Assembly: GCF_025464955.1 (NCBI RefSeq)
Contig: NZ_JAODNM010000146.1
Coordinates: 1 to 64,000, forward strand
Length of the DNA stretch: 64,000 nucleotides
Direction of reading: 5' to 3'
From: Amycolatopsis sp.
GTDB lineage: Bacteria; Actinomycetota; Actinomycetes; Mycobacteriales; Pseudonocardiaceae
Below are positions 49,621 to 58,022 of this stretch, one piece after another; the first letter of the stretch is position 1, and each line of letters begins with the position of its first letter. Both the position numbers and the translations under genes were made by a program. Below the pieces are notes generated by a model. The model searched no databases. It saw only the letters and a program-made list of their open reading frames with translations, and was not told the origin of the DNA.

Positions 49621-50759
49621 CCGGAATCGAGAACACCAGCCCGCTAGCGATCTCCGCCTGGTCGGCGATCTCGCCGTTCGGCTACGGCCGCGAGGCGTTC
49701 GCCGAGGGCCTGCGCAGCGGACTGTCCACAGTGTCCTTTCCGGACCACGAGCGCTGGGCGGTCGAAGACGACGAGGCTTGTTTGGTCCCCGGCTTCGACA
49801 CCCGAGAGCTCCTCGGGACCAAGGGGACCCGTTCGATGAACCGGGTCACCGGGCTGGCCGTGGCCACCGCCGGGCAGCTGCTCACCGAGATCGGCTACGA
49901 CTCCGAAGGTGAGGGAACCGAGGACATCGGGCTGGTGCTCGGCACGACCACCGGCAGCGCCGAGTCCATGATGAGCCTGACCCGCGCGTCGCTTGTCGGC
50001 GAACGGCCCGACCACATCGAACCCGCGCTGGTTCCGAGCTGCGTGATGAACTGCGCGGCAGGCCAGGTCGCGATCTGGCACCAGGTCAAGGGCCCGAACG
50101 CGACCATCGCGGCGGGCCGCAACACCGGCCTGCTGGCGTTGAACTACGCACGTCGGCTACTCGTCACCGGCCGCGCCAGCCGTGTCCTGTGTGGAGCGGC
50201 CGAGGAGTACACCACGGCCAGGTCGCGCCTTGAGCGAGCGGCACGCGATGGGGCGGCCGGGGACCTTCCGCCTGGCGAGGGTTGCGCGATGCTCCTGCTG
50301 GAGCCTGAGGCCGACGTCATCGCCCGTGGAGACTCTCCACTTGCGACACTCCTGGGCTTCGAGTCGAGGATCGCAGTTGACGGGGACATCGACACCGCGA
50401 CGCAGTTCGCCGTGCGGAGGCTGCTGGATCGCGCCGGCGTGACCGTGTCCGAGGTGCGTGCGGCGGCAGGCAGTACCGGAACCGTGGCCGAGAACTCCGC
50501 GCTGCTCGACGTCTTCGGCGTGGAAGTGACCGGCCGTCCGTCGCTTTCCGGGCTGATCGGCGACACGGCGTCCGCAGCGAGCATCTTCGAACTCGTGGGC
50601 CTGCTCGCCATTTCCGGCTCCGGGACCGATCTCTCCGACGCGCTCGCCGTGGTCACCGCGTGCGAGGACGACGGCTCGGTCAGCGCTGTGTTGGTGCGCC
50701 TCCACGGTGTCCCCGCCGATGCCACCCGTGAACTCGCCGCCGCCGGCGGTGTGCGATGA
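49617..50759 (+). CDS. KS-like partner (chain-length-factor-like) with altered active site
   Basis: A 380-residue thiolase-fold protein related to the upstream KS. It keeps a cysteine at the nucleophile position (C146 in M-N-C-A-A-G-Q), but both catalytic histidines are gone: H-G-T-G-T is replaced by A-G-S-T-G-T (about 284-289) and G-H-T by G-D-T (315-317). Classical chain-length factors instead replace the Cys with Gln. It probably forms a heterodimer with the KS and shapes chain length. The GTG at 49617 overlaps the KS stop; the stop overlaps the reductase ATG. Confidence 0.85.
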   Translation: MTGIENTSPLAISAWSAISPFGYGREAFAEGLRSGLSTVSFPDHERWAVEDDEACLVPGFDTRELLGTKGTRSMNRVTGLAVATAGQLLTEIGYDSEGEGTEDIGLVLGTTTGSAESMMSLTRASLVGERPDHIEPALVPSCVMNCAAGQVAIWHQVKGPNATIAAGRNTGLLALNYARRLLVTGRASRVLCGAAEEYTTARSRLERAARDGAAGDLPPGEGCAMLLLEPEADVIARGDSPLATLLGFESRIAVDGDIDTATQFAVRRLLDRAGVTVSEVRAAAGSTGTVAENSALLDVFGVEVTGRPSLSGLIGDTASAASIFELVGLLAISGSGTDLSDALAVVTACEDDGSVSAVLVRLHGVPADATRELAAAGGVR

Positions 50760-51490
50760 CCAAGGTCGCACTGGTCAGTGGCGGTTCTCGGGGGATCGGC
50801 AGCGCGGTCGTCCAGCGGCTCGCGCAGGACGGCTTCGACGTGAGCTTCTGCTACCGCAGTGATTCCGTCGCCGCGGACGTCCTCGGCAAGGAGGTCACCG
50901 CACTGGGTGTCCGGGCGCTCACCGCGCGCGCCGATGTCACCGACGTCGACGCCGTCGACGAATGGCTTGCCAGAACCAAGGAGGAGCTCGGCCCGATCGA
51001 CGTGGTGGTGACCTCGGCTGGGATCACCCGAGACAAACCGCTCGCGCTGATGGAGACCGAGGACTGGGGCCAGGTACTGCGCACCAACCTGGACGGTGTG
51101 TTCAACGTCTGCCGTCCGGTGGTCTTCGACATGATGAAGCGCCGCACGGGCACGTTGGTCACGCTGTCCTCTGTCTCCGGTGTGTACGGAAACCCCACGC
51201 AGACCAATTATTCCGCGTCCAAGAGCGGGGTCATCGGGTTCACCAAGGCGCTGGCCAAGGAGGTCGGCCGGTTCGGGATCCGGGCGAACGCCGTGGCGCC
51301 CGGGATGATCGACACCGACATGCTCGCCGAACTGGCCGCGCCTGCCCGCAAGAAGCTGCTCGACGCCATCCCTTTGCGCCGTTTCGGCCGTGCCGACGAG
51401 GTCGCCGACCTGGTTTCTTTCCTGGTCTCCGATCGTGCCGCGTACATCACCGGCAGTGTCGTCGAGGTCACCGGCGGACTGGTGGTTTAG
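50756..51490 (+). CDS. 3-oxoacyl-ACP reductase (FabG-like ketoreductase)
   Basis: A 244-residue short-chain dehydrogenase. The NADPH motif is S-G-G-S-R-G-I-G-S-A (8-17). The catalytic Ser is in L-S-S-V-S-G and the Y-x-x-x-K is Y-S-A-S-K near 156-160. P-G-M-I-D-T-D-M and the C-terminal V-V-E-V-T-G-G are typical FabG elements. It should reduce beta-keto groups on the ACP-bound chain. The ATG overlaps the upstream stop (ATGA) and its TAG directly precedes the next ATG, so all are co-translated. Confidence 0.93.
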   Translation: MTKVALVSGGSRGIGSAVVQRLAQDGFDVSFCYRSDSVAADVLGKEVTALGVRALTARADVTDVDAVDEWLARTKEELGPIDVVVTSAGITRDKPLALMETEDWGQVLRTNLDGVFNVCRPVVFDMMKRRTGTLVTLSSVSGVYGNPTQTNYSASKSGVIGFTKALAKEVGRFGIRANAVAPGMIDTDMLAELAAPARKKLLDAIPLRRFGRADEVADLVSFLVSDRAAYITGSVVEVTGGLVV

Positions 51491-53209
51491 ATGACTGAGT
51501 CCAGGGACAAGACCTCACCGGCGATCGAGCGGGACTGGGACGTGATCGTGGTCGGCTCCGGGGTCGGTGGGCTGGTGTCCGCCGGCTACCTCGCGGCCAG
51601 CGGACGCAAGGTGCTCGTGCTGGAGCAGCACGACGTCGCCGGCGGCAACGGGCACGTGTTCCGGCGACGGCGGTCCTATGAGTTCGACGTCGGCATCCAC
51701 TACGTGGGCGACTGCGGGCCCGGTGGGCTGCTGCCGTCGATCCTCGCCGGGCTGGGGGTCTCCGACCGTGTGCCGTTCCGCCGCATGGACGATGACCGGT
51801 TCGACCGGATCATCCTGCCGAGCGTGTCGATGGATGTGCCGACCGGCTGGCCTCGCTACCTCGCGCAGTTGGTGAAGGCGTTGCCCGAGGAGGCCGCCGG
51901 GCTGACGACGTTCGCCGAGGTCTGCGAGGCCGTCGCGTGGGCCAACCGGGAAATCATGATCGACCCGTCGAAGCGGGTCGGCGACATGACCGGGGCCGTG
52001 CGTCGCTGGATCCGCCGCACGCTGACTCAACTCTTCGACCACTGTGGACTGTCCATGAAGGCCAGGACGTTGCTGGCGGCGCAGTCGGGCAACTACGGGA
52101 CGCCGCCTTCGCAGGTGCTGGTCGTCATGCACGCCACCATGATCGACGAATGTCTCCGCGGCAGCTACTATCCCGCGGGCGGTGGCCAGACTGTGGTGGC
52201 CGCGCTGGTCGAAGCGTTGGAGTCCCACGGCGCGACCCTGCTGACCAAGACACGGGTCGACCGGATCGAGGTCGAGAACGGGCGGGTCACCGGGGTCCGC
52301 CTCACCGACGGCACCAGCCTGTGTGCGCCGATCGTGGTGTCCAATGCGGACCTCAAACGGACCGTGCTGGAGCTGACCGATGGCGCGTTCTCCGAACAGG
52401 AGACCAAGCGCGCCGAGAAGGCCCAGATGCGACTTTCGACGTCGACGGTGTACCTCGCGCTGGACCGAGAACTCGACCTGCCCAACGGAAACATCTGGTA
52501 CTGGCCGGGTGAAGACGTCGACCACGCCTATGCCCAGATCGAAGCCGGGGTCATGGACCCGCAGTTCGCGTTACTCTCGTTCCCCTCGCTCAAGGACCAC
52601 GGCGCGGCTTCGGTCTGCCCGCGCGGGCACACGAACATTCAGATCCTGACCCTGGTTCCGCGAGGCTACGAGCCGTGGGGTCTGTCGGCGGGCCCCGCCG
52701 GCGGTGCGTCCTACCGTCGTGAACCCGCCTACCTGCGGGCAAAGGCCGGGCTGACCGAATCGCTGCTGGAGATGACCGAAGCGGTCATTGGGCCGTTCCG
52801 CGACAACATCACGCATGTCGAGACGGCGACTCCGCTGACCCACGAGCGCTATACCCGCTCCACCGGCGGTGGTGCGTACGGCATGGCGAGCTGGGGACCG
52901 GCAGGCCGCCAGCCCGAGGTCGAGACCTCGGTCGAAGGGCTGTACCTGGCCGGGCAGAACACCCGCTACGGCTCGGGCGTCACCGGGGTCGCGCTGAGCG
53001 GCCTCGCCTGCGCGTCTTCCATTGTGGACAGGAAGCTGCTGCCCGAGGTCTACCGTGGTGCGGTCTTCGGGAACCCCGAACTGCTGCCGGAGCGTGAAAA
53101 CGGCTGGGACCCACTGGCGGTCAGCCGCGGTGCTGCCCGCCGCAACGCGCGAGGGCTCGCGAAGATCGACAACCCGAGGCACGCCTTGCCCGCCGGGGGG
53201 CTGACATGA
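51491..53209 (+). CDS. CrtI/phytoene-desaturase-like FAD oxidoreductase
   Basis: A 572-residue flavoenzyme. The FAD-binding motif V-V-G-S-G-V-G-G-L-V-S-A lies near 20-31, with E-Q-H-D-V-A-G-G-N at the end of the Rossmann unit. The C-terminal motif G-L-Y-L-A-G-Q-N-T-R-Y-G-S-G-V-T-G-V near 480-500 is the FAD segment of the carotenoid desaturase/retinol saturase family. Family enzymes remove or add hydrogen in polyene chains. No carotenoid genes are nearby, so it probably acts on the polyketide or fatty acyl chain made here. It is linked by ATGA overlap to the FabH-like gene. Confidence 0.88.
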   Translation: MTESRDKTSPAIERDWDVIVVGSGVGGLVSAGYLAASGRKVLVLEQHDVAGGNGHVFRRRRSYEFDVGIHYVGDCGPGGLLPSILAGLGVSDRVPFRRMDDDRFDRIILPSVSMDVPTGWPRYLAQLVKALPEEAAGLTTFAEVCEAVAWANREIMIDPSKRVGDMTGAVRRWIRRTLTQLFDHCGLSMKARTLLAAQSGNYGTPPSQVLVVMHATMIDECLRGSYYPAGGGQTVVAALVEALESHGATLLTKTRVDRIEVENGRVTGVRLTDGTSLCAPIVVSNADLKRTVLELTDGAFSEQETKRAEKAQMRLSTSTVYLALDRELDLPNGNIWYWPGEDVDHAYAQIEAGVMDPQFALLSFPSLKDHGAASVCPRGHTNIQILTLVPRGYEPWGLSAGPAGGASYRREPAYLRAKAGLTESLLEMTEAVIGPFRDNITHVETATPLTHERYTRSTGGGAYGMASWGPAGRQPEVETSVEGLYLAGQNTRYGSGVTGVALSGLACASSIVDRKLLPEVYRGAVFGNPELLPERENGWDPLAVSRGAARRNARGLAKIDNPRHALPAGGLT

Positions 53210-54132
53210 CCTCCATCGTCGCGGTGTCGGCCCACCTGCCCGACACGGTTCCGGTCGGCCCGCTGCTGGACAGTCTCGGGCTCGACGCTGTCCGGGTCTT
53301 GCGATACCAGCGGATCTACGGGCTGTCGAAGATCTGCCGGACGGCGGACTCCGAGGCGGACCTGCTGCTGGCGGCGGCCGGCAAGCTCGAAGGCCTGGCA
53401 GGGCAGGAAGATCGCGTCCGCTATGTCGTCCGCGCTCGGACCGTGCCGTTCGCGGCACCGTACCCGGCCAGCCCGCTGGCCCGGGTCCGCGACGAACTGG
53501 GACTACGGCACGCGAAGACGTTCACCCTCTCCGAACACGCTTGCGCTTCCGGACTGCTGGCCGTCGACCTGTGCGGCACGTTGCTCGCGGCCGACGGCGA
53601 TCCGGACGCGCTCGCGCTGGTCCTGCTGGGGGAGAAGGCGTTCACGCCGTCGGTCGCGATGATCCCGAACGTCGGGGTGATGGGTGAAGGCACCGCCGCG
53701 GTGCTGGTGGGTTCCGGCGGCTCGCAGGACCGCCTGCTGGGTTACGCCACGCGTTCCTACGGCCGTGCCGACGCCGCGTTCGTGATGTCGGACCAGGGGG
53801 CCGCGGAGTTCCGCAGGATCTACGCGGACGGGCTCGCCGAGGTGATGGCCGCGGCGGTGGCCCAGGCCGGGATCGCCCTCGCGGACGTCGACCTGGTGCT
53901 GCCGCACAACGTCAACCGCATCTCCTGGGCGCGGTCGGCCGAAGACCTCGGGCTGGACCCGGACCGGATCTTCCTGGACAACGTGGCCGAGACCGGCCAC
54001 TGCTTCTGCGCCGATCCGTTCATCAACTTCGCGAGCGCGTCTGAGCTCGGCCGCCTGCGGCCGGGTGATCGGTACCTGATGACTTCGGTCGGGCTTGGCT
54101 CGACCTTCTCGGCGATGCTCTTCGAGCACTGA
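53206..54132 (+). CDS. FabH-like ketoacyl synthase III with His in place of Asn
   Basis: A 308-residue thiolase-fold enzyme of the KAS III group. The nucleophile is C113 in E-H-A-C-A-S-G, and H234 in L-P-H-N-V-N-R matches the catalytic His. The third residue, normally Asn in G-N-T-S, is H265 in T-G-H-C-F-C. Such changes occur in KAS III relatives that do acyl transfer or use unusual starters. It could join the aminoacyl-ACP starter made by the next three genes to malonyl-ACP. Its 3' end carries a tandem repeat covering the stop. Confidence 0.85.
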   Translation: MTSIVAVSAHLPDTVPVGPLLDSLGLDAVRVLRYQRIYGLSKICRTADSEADLLLAAAGKLEGLAGQEDRVRYVVRARTVPFAAPYPASPLARVRDELGLRHAKTFTLSEHACASGLLAVDLCGTLLAADGDPDALALVLLGEKAFTPSVAMIPNVGVMGEGTAAVLVGSGGSQDRLLGYATRSYGRADAAFVMSDQGAAEFRRIYADGLAEVMAAAVAQAGIALADVDLVLPHNVNRISWARSAEDLGLDPDRIFLDNVAETGHCFCADPFINFASASELGRLRPGDRYLMTSVGLGSTFSAMLFEH

Positions 54133-54175
54133 AACATCGAGCACTGAAACATCGAGCACTGAATCTTCGAGCACC
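54122..54175 (+). repeat. 15-bp tandem repeat across the end of the FabH-like gene
   Basis: TCGAGCACTGAAACA occurs at 54122-54136 and 54137-54151, then as TCGAGCACTGAATCT at 54152-54166 and partly (TCGAGCACC) at 54167-54175. The unit includes the last sense codons and the stop, so the F-E-H-stop ending is recopied each time. Gain or loss of units would leave the protein unchanged but alter the spacing to the next gene. Confidence 0.9.
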
Positions 54176-54203
54176 TTCTTGCACTGAACGGTTAGGGGCT
54201 GAC

Positions 54204-55562
54204 ATGGATACGACACCCGATTTCACCACGAGACTCAAGGCGGCCGTCGGTGCGCCGGGGGCCCCGCTGGTGTTCCTCGGCAACTTCGAAGTCGAGGAGC
54301 AGTGGGCGCGCGGTGAGTACGGGCTGCCGAGGGTGTCCGCATCCTCGGGGGTCGCCGTGGTGAACAAGATGGACGAGTTCGCGCTGCTGCTCGCCGGGCC
54401 CGACGACCACGTCGTGCTCAAGACCGCGCCGGACGAGTCCTATCTGGACTACCTCGTCGGCCTCGGGGTCAGGCTGCCGACGACGCACGTCATCGCCGAC
54501 CAGGACCCGCAGAAGACGGTCACCGCGGACGCGATCGACGACGAACGTGTCGTCGCCGAGCTGGCCGCGCTGGCTCCGCTGGGTGCCCGGATCGCCCCGC
54601 ACGGGGTGTCCGAAGTGGAGGAACGGCTTTCCGCGGTCACCGGGCTCGCGCTGGCGGGACCGTCCGCTGAGATCTGCAAGGCCGTCAACAGCAAGGTCTA
54701 CAGCCGGCGCGCCGCCTACGAGCTGGGCATCCCGCAGCCGAAGGGCTGGGCGTGTGCCACGCTCGCCGAGTTCGACGCCGCCGTTGTCGCGGCGTCGGAA
54801 CTGCTGGAGGCCGGCCGAAAGGTGGTGCTCAAGGAGGCACTCGGCGTGTCCGGCAAGGGGATCGCCGTGGTCGACTCCATCCACCGGTTGCAGCGCCTGC
54901 AGAAGATGATCGTCAAGCAGGTCGAGCGCGGCGGGGTGGACCGGATCGGGTTCGTCATCGAGGACTGGGTGGCCAAGCGTGCCGACCTGAACTACCAGTT
55001 CACCGTTTCCCGCGACGGCGATGTCCACTTCGACTTCGTGAAGGAAGCCATCACCGAAGGTGGTGTCCATAAGGGACATCGCATGCCTGCCGCGCTTTCG
55101 CCGTCCCAGGTGGACCTGCTCCGCGGGGTCAGCGACCTGATCGGCAAGAAGCTGGCCTCGGACGGCTACCACGGCGTGGTCGGCGTCGACGCCATTGTCG
55201 CCCCGGACGAGACCGTCCACCCGGTGATCGAGATCAACGCCCGCAACAACATGTCGACTTACCAGGTGCGGCTGACCGAGCAGTTCGTCAACCCCGGCCA
55301 GGTCGTCATCGCCCGGCATTACCCGCTGCGGCTGTCCGCGCCGCTGCCGTTCGAGCGGCTGGCACCCGCACTGCACGGCCTGCTCCTGGAGCGCGCCGGC
55401 GGGGAAGGTCTGCTGGTCAACAACTTTGCCACGGTCAACGCCGCGGCCACCGCAGCGGCCGAGTTCGACGGGCGGCTGTATGGACTCATCGTCGCGGACT
55501 CCGTCGAGCGGGCCAACGTCCTCGACACCGAACTCACCGCACGCCTGGCGACTCGACACTAG
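54204..55562 (+). CDS. ATP-grasp ligase, probable amino acid:ACP ligase (BtrJ-like)
   Basis: A 452-residue ATP-grasp enzyme. The ATP-binding core has V-V-L-K-E-A-L-G-V-S-G-K-G-I-A near 210-224, an E-D-W-V segment and, near the end of the domain, P-V-I-E-I-N-A-R-N-N-M-S, the metal-binding E/N pair. In butirosin biosynthesis BtrJ, an ATP-grasp ligase, attaches glutamate to the ACP BtrI, and BtrK, a PLP enzyme, decarboxylates it. Here an ATP-grasp gene, a PLP decarboxylase gene and an ACP gene follow in exactly that set, so this one probably loads an acidic amino acid on ACP 2. AGGGG precedes the ATG. Confidence 0.8.
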   Translation: MDTTPDFTTRLKAAVGAPGAPLVFLGNFEVEEQWARGEYGLPRVSASSGVAVVNKMDEFALLLAGPDDHVVLKTAPDESYLDYLVGLGVRLPTTHVIADQDPQKTVTADAIDDERVVAELAALAPLGARIAPHGVSEVEERLSAVTGLALAGPSAEICKAVNSKVYSRRAAYELGIPQPKGWACATLAEFDAAVVAASELLEAGRKVVLKEALGVSGKGIAVVDSIHRLQRLQKMIVKQVERGGVDRIGFVIEDWVAKRADLNYQFTVSRDGDVHFDFVKEAITEGGVHKGHRMPAALSPSQVDLLRGVSDLIGKKLASDGYHGVVGVDAIVAPDETVHPVIEINARNNMSTYQVRLTEQFVNPGQVVIARHYPLRLSAPLPFERLAPALHGLLLERAGGEGLLVNNFATVNAAATAAAEFDGRLYGLIVADSVERANVLDTELTARLATRH

Positions 55563-55577
55563 GGAAGGAAACAGACC

Positions 55578-56870
55578 GTGACCAGCGAATTCGAACTGCA
55601 GGGCCTCGGGATCTCCGAGCTCGCCGGCGAATACGGAACCCCGTTCTACCTCTACGACGGCGAAGAGCTCGGCGGCAGGCTGACCAGGCTGCGTGCCACC
55701 CTGCATCCGTCGCTGGAGGTGTTCTTCTCCCTCAAGTCCAATCCGAACGTGTCGATCTGCGCGCTGTTGCACGCCCACGGTGCCCGCGCCGAAGTGTCGT
55801 CGATGGTCGAGCTGGTGACGGCACTGACCGCCGGCGTCGCGCCCTCGGACATCATGTTCCTGGGACCCGGCAAGAGCCAGGCTGAGCTGTCGGCATGCCT
55901 CGACCACGACATCTACGCCATCATCTGCGAGTCGTTCGGCGAGCTCGACCGCATCGACGAACTGGCCGCCGCACGCGGGGTCACCGCCAGGGTGGCGTTG
56001 CGGGTGAACCCGGAGTTCGCGGTCAAGGGATCCGGGCTGACTATGGGGGGCAAGCCGCGTCAGTTCGGCATCGACGAAGCCCAGCTGCTCGCCGCGGAAG
56101 AGCTCGCCGCGCGCTACCCGAACATCCGGCTGATCGGCGTCCAGGCGTACATGGGCACCCGGATCCTCAAGGAGGACCCGGTTGTCGAGAACACCTTCCG
56201 CATCTTCGACCTGGCCGAGCGGGTCGCCGCACGGCACGGGTTCGCCCTCGAGATGGTCGACATCGGTGGCGGGCTGGGCATCGCCTACTTCGAGGGCGAG
56301 GACGACCTCGACCTCGACGTGCTCGCCGCGAAGATCAACCCGGTCATCGAGGAGTTCGCGAACCGGCACCCGGACACCCGGCTGGTGATGGAGCTCGGCC
56401 GATACCTCACCGCGATGTCCGGCACGTACGTCACGCGTGTCGAGTACGTCAAAACCTCGCTCGGGGAGCGGTTCGCGGTCGCCGACGGCGGCACGAACCA
56501 CCACATGGCGGCGGTCGGGATCGGCTCGTTCGTCAAGCGGAACTTCCCGATGCGGGTGCTCAACCGGATCGACGAGGAAGCACGGGAGAGCTGGTACGTG
56601 ACCGGTCCACTGTGTACTCCCAATGACACGCTGGGCAAGAAGGTCGCGTTGCCGCCGGTCCAGCCGGGCGACCTGATCGGGGTGGAACGGTCCGGTGCGT
56701 ACGGACCGACGGCGTCGCCGGTGTTCTTCCTCAGCCACGGGTATCCCGCCGAAGTACTTGTCCACGGTGGACGGTCGTACCTCATCCGCGAGCGCGACCA
56801 GACGACCGACCTGCTCGCCCGCCAGCACCTGCACGACGTCGCGTCCTATGCGGCAGATGCCGTCCGCTGA
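55578..56870 (+). CDS. Fold-type III PLP decarboxylase, probable aminoacyl-ACP decarboxylase (BtrK-like)
   Basis: A 430-residue enzyme of the DAP/ornithine decarboxylase family. K53 in F-S-L-K-S-N-P-N should hold PLP. G-G-G-L-G-I near 236-241 binds the phosphate. C346 in G-P-L-C-T-P-N-D and the Y of G-A-Y-G-P-T are active-site residues supplied across the dimer. The family includes LysA and BtrK; BtrK decarboxylates glutamyl-ACP to 4-aminobutyryl-ACP. The flanking ligase and ACP genes favour the BtrK-like role over free diaminopimelate. GTG start with AAGGAAAC upstream. Confidence 0.85.
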   Translation: MTSEFELQGLGISELAGEYGTPFYLYDGEELGGRLTRLRATLHPSLEVFFSLKSNPNVSICALLHAHGARAEVSSMVELVTALTAGVAPSDIMFLGPGKSQAELSACLDHDIYAIICESFGELDRIDELAAARGVTARVALRVNPEFAVKGSGLTMGGKPRQFGIDEAQLLAAEELAARYPNIRLIGVQAYMGTRILKEDPVVENTFRIFDLAERVAARHGFALEMVDIGGGLGIAYFEGEDDLDLDVLAAKINPVIEEFANRHPDTRLVMELGRYLTAMSGTYVTRVEYVKTSLGERFAVADGGTNHHMAAVGIGSFVKRNFPMRVLNRIDEEARESWYVTGPLCTPNDTLGKKVALPPVQPGDLIGVERSGAYGPTASPVFFLSHGYPAEVLVHGGRSYLIRERDQTTDLLARQHLHDVASYAADAVR

Positions 56871-56921
56871 CCCAGTTGTGCGCCTAGTTTCGCGTGAATC
56901 AGTTTCGAGAGAGGGAGAACC

Positions 56922-57194
56922 ATGAGCGCCACCACCGTAGAAACCAGCCGAGGGCGGATCATCGCCGCCATTTCCGACGCGCTCGCGCAGGTGCTCGATA
57001 CCGAGCTGCCTGAGCTCACCGAGGAAACCCGGCTCTTCGAGCAGCTCGGCCTCGACTCCACCGGGGTTCTCGAACTGCTGATGCTGCTCGAGGACACCCT
57101 CGAAATCGAGGTCGACGCGGACGGCATCGAGATGAGCAACTTCCACAGCGTCGGCTCACTGGCCGACTTCGTCACCGCCGAAATGGCGGAATAG
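56922..57194 (+). CDS. Acyl carrier protein 2 (BtrI-like amino acid carrier)
   Basis: A 90-residue carrier protein with the phosphopantetheine serine S46 in L-G-L-D-S-T-G-V-L-E. It differs from ACP 1 (D-S-L) and sits right after the ligase and decarboxylase genes. It therefore probably carries the amino acid starter, while ACP 1 serves chain extension. GAGAGGGAG precedes the ATG by 4-5 nt. The next gene starts 3 bp after its stop. Confidence 0.9.
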   Translation: MSATTVETSRGRIIAAISDALAQVLDTELPELTEETRLFEQLGLDSTGVLELLMLLEDTLEIEVDADGIEMSNFHSVGSLADFVTAEMAE

Positions 57195-57197
57195 GAG

Positions 57198-58004
57198 ATG
57201 TACCAGGCCGCCCCACCCACCCTCGCGACCCGCCGCCGGACCGGCCTCGCCGAGCTGCCGCTCGGCCTGGTCTCGGTGGTGAGCAGGGACTTCACCGGTC
57301 CGCGTTCGCGCGTCGACGGTACTGCCATCGCTGACTACTTCTCCGATCTGGCGGACGGCTTCGGGGTTCCCTACACGGGTGGGGCGTCCTGGCACGCCGA
57401 AGGAAACGCCTATCCGGACATGGTTCCGGAGCTGTTGGACCAACTCGGGCCCGAACCGTTCGATGTCGTGGTGCTCGCTGCCGCGGTGCCGGACCTCGAC
57501 CCGTGGCGCTCCGCGGCGACGCGGCTCAACGACGTCCTGCCAGGATCGCCGCTGCTGTTCGCAGTGTCCGACCAGGGCTCCGGCGCGACCTTCACCGCAC
57601 TGCGCCTGGCCGGCGAGTACGCGGCCCGCCACGACTACCGGCGTGCGCTCGTGCTGGGCATGGACCAGGCGACTTTGCCTTACGACACTGGGGAATCCGT
57701 CCTCGGTGGTGATGCGGCCGTGGCGCTCGTGCTGGAGCGCGGCAGCGGCACGGTGTCGGTCGGTCAGGTGAGCGACGTCGAGCCCGGCGAGGTGCCGGAC
57801 GTGCTCGGTGAGCTGCTGGCGGGCGTGACCCCGGCGACGATCGTGGCCGGGTGCGGCGTCGGAATGCTCCCTGGTTTCGACGCCCTCAAGCGGGTCGCGG
57901 CCGGTTTCCCGTGTACCGGGCTCTGGACCGCACCGCGGGGCCGTACGGCGTATCTCGACTACGACCCGGCGCACGGAGATCTTTCCCTGTGCCTCGCTGG
58001 TTAA
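57198..58004 (+). CDS. Short ketosynthase-like protein without catalytic cysteine
   Basis: A 268-residue protein with thiolase-fold features. F-A-V-S-D-Q-G-S-G-A-T-F near 116-127 aligns with F-T-L-S-E-H-A-C-A-S-G-L of the FabH-like gene, with the nucleophile Cys replaced. R-R-A-L-V-L-G-M-D and G-D-A-A-V-A-L-V-L-E-R follow in the expected order. The C-terminal half is shorter than in active enzymes. It is probably a non-catalytic KS-like partner or an acyl-handling protein. The AGGAG lies directly against the ATG, an unusual spacing, so translation may depend on coupling with ACP 2. Confidence 0.72.
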   Translation: MYQAAPPTLATRRRTGLAELPLGLVSVVSRDFTGPRSRVDGTAIADYFSDLADGFGVPYTGGASWHAEGNAYPDMVPELLDQLGPEPFDVVVLAAAVPDLDPWRSAATRLNDVLPGSPLLFAVSDQGSGATFTALRLAGEYAARHDYRRALVLGMDQATLPYDTGESVLGGDAAVALVLERGSGTVSVGQVSDVEPGEVPDVLGELLAGVTPATIVAGCGVGMLPGFDALKRVAAGFPCTGLWTAPRGRTAYLDYDPAHGDLSLCLAG

Positions 58005-58022
58005 TCGGCCAAAGGGGTGAGC

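Noticed and set aside
55578..56870. Annotation of the PLP gene as diaminopimelate decarboxylase LysA
   Set aside because: The fold and active-site residues allow it, but its place between an ATP-grasp ligase and an ACP in a biosynthetic operon favours an ACP-bound substrate.
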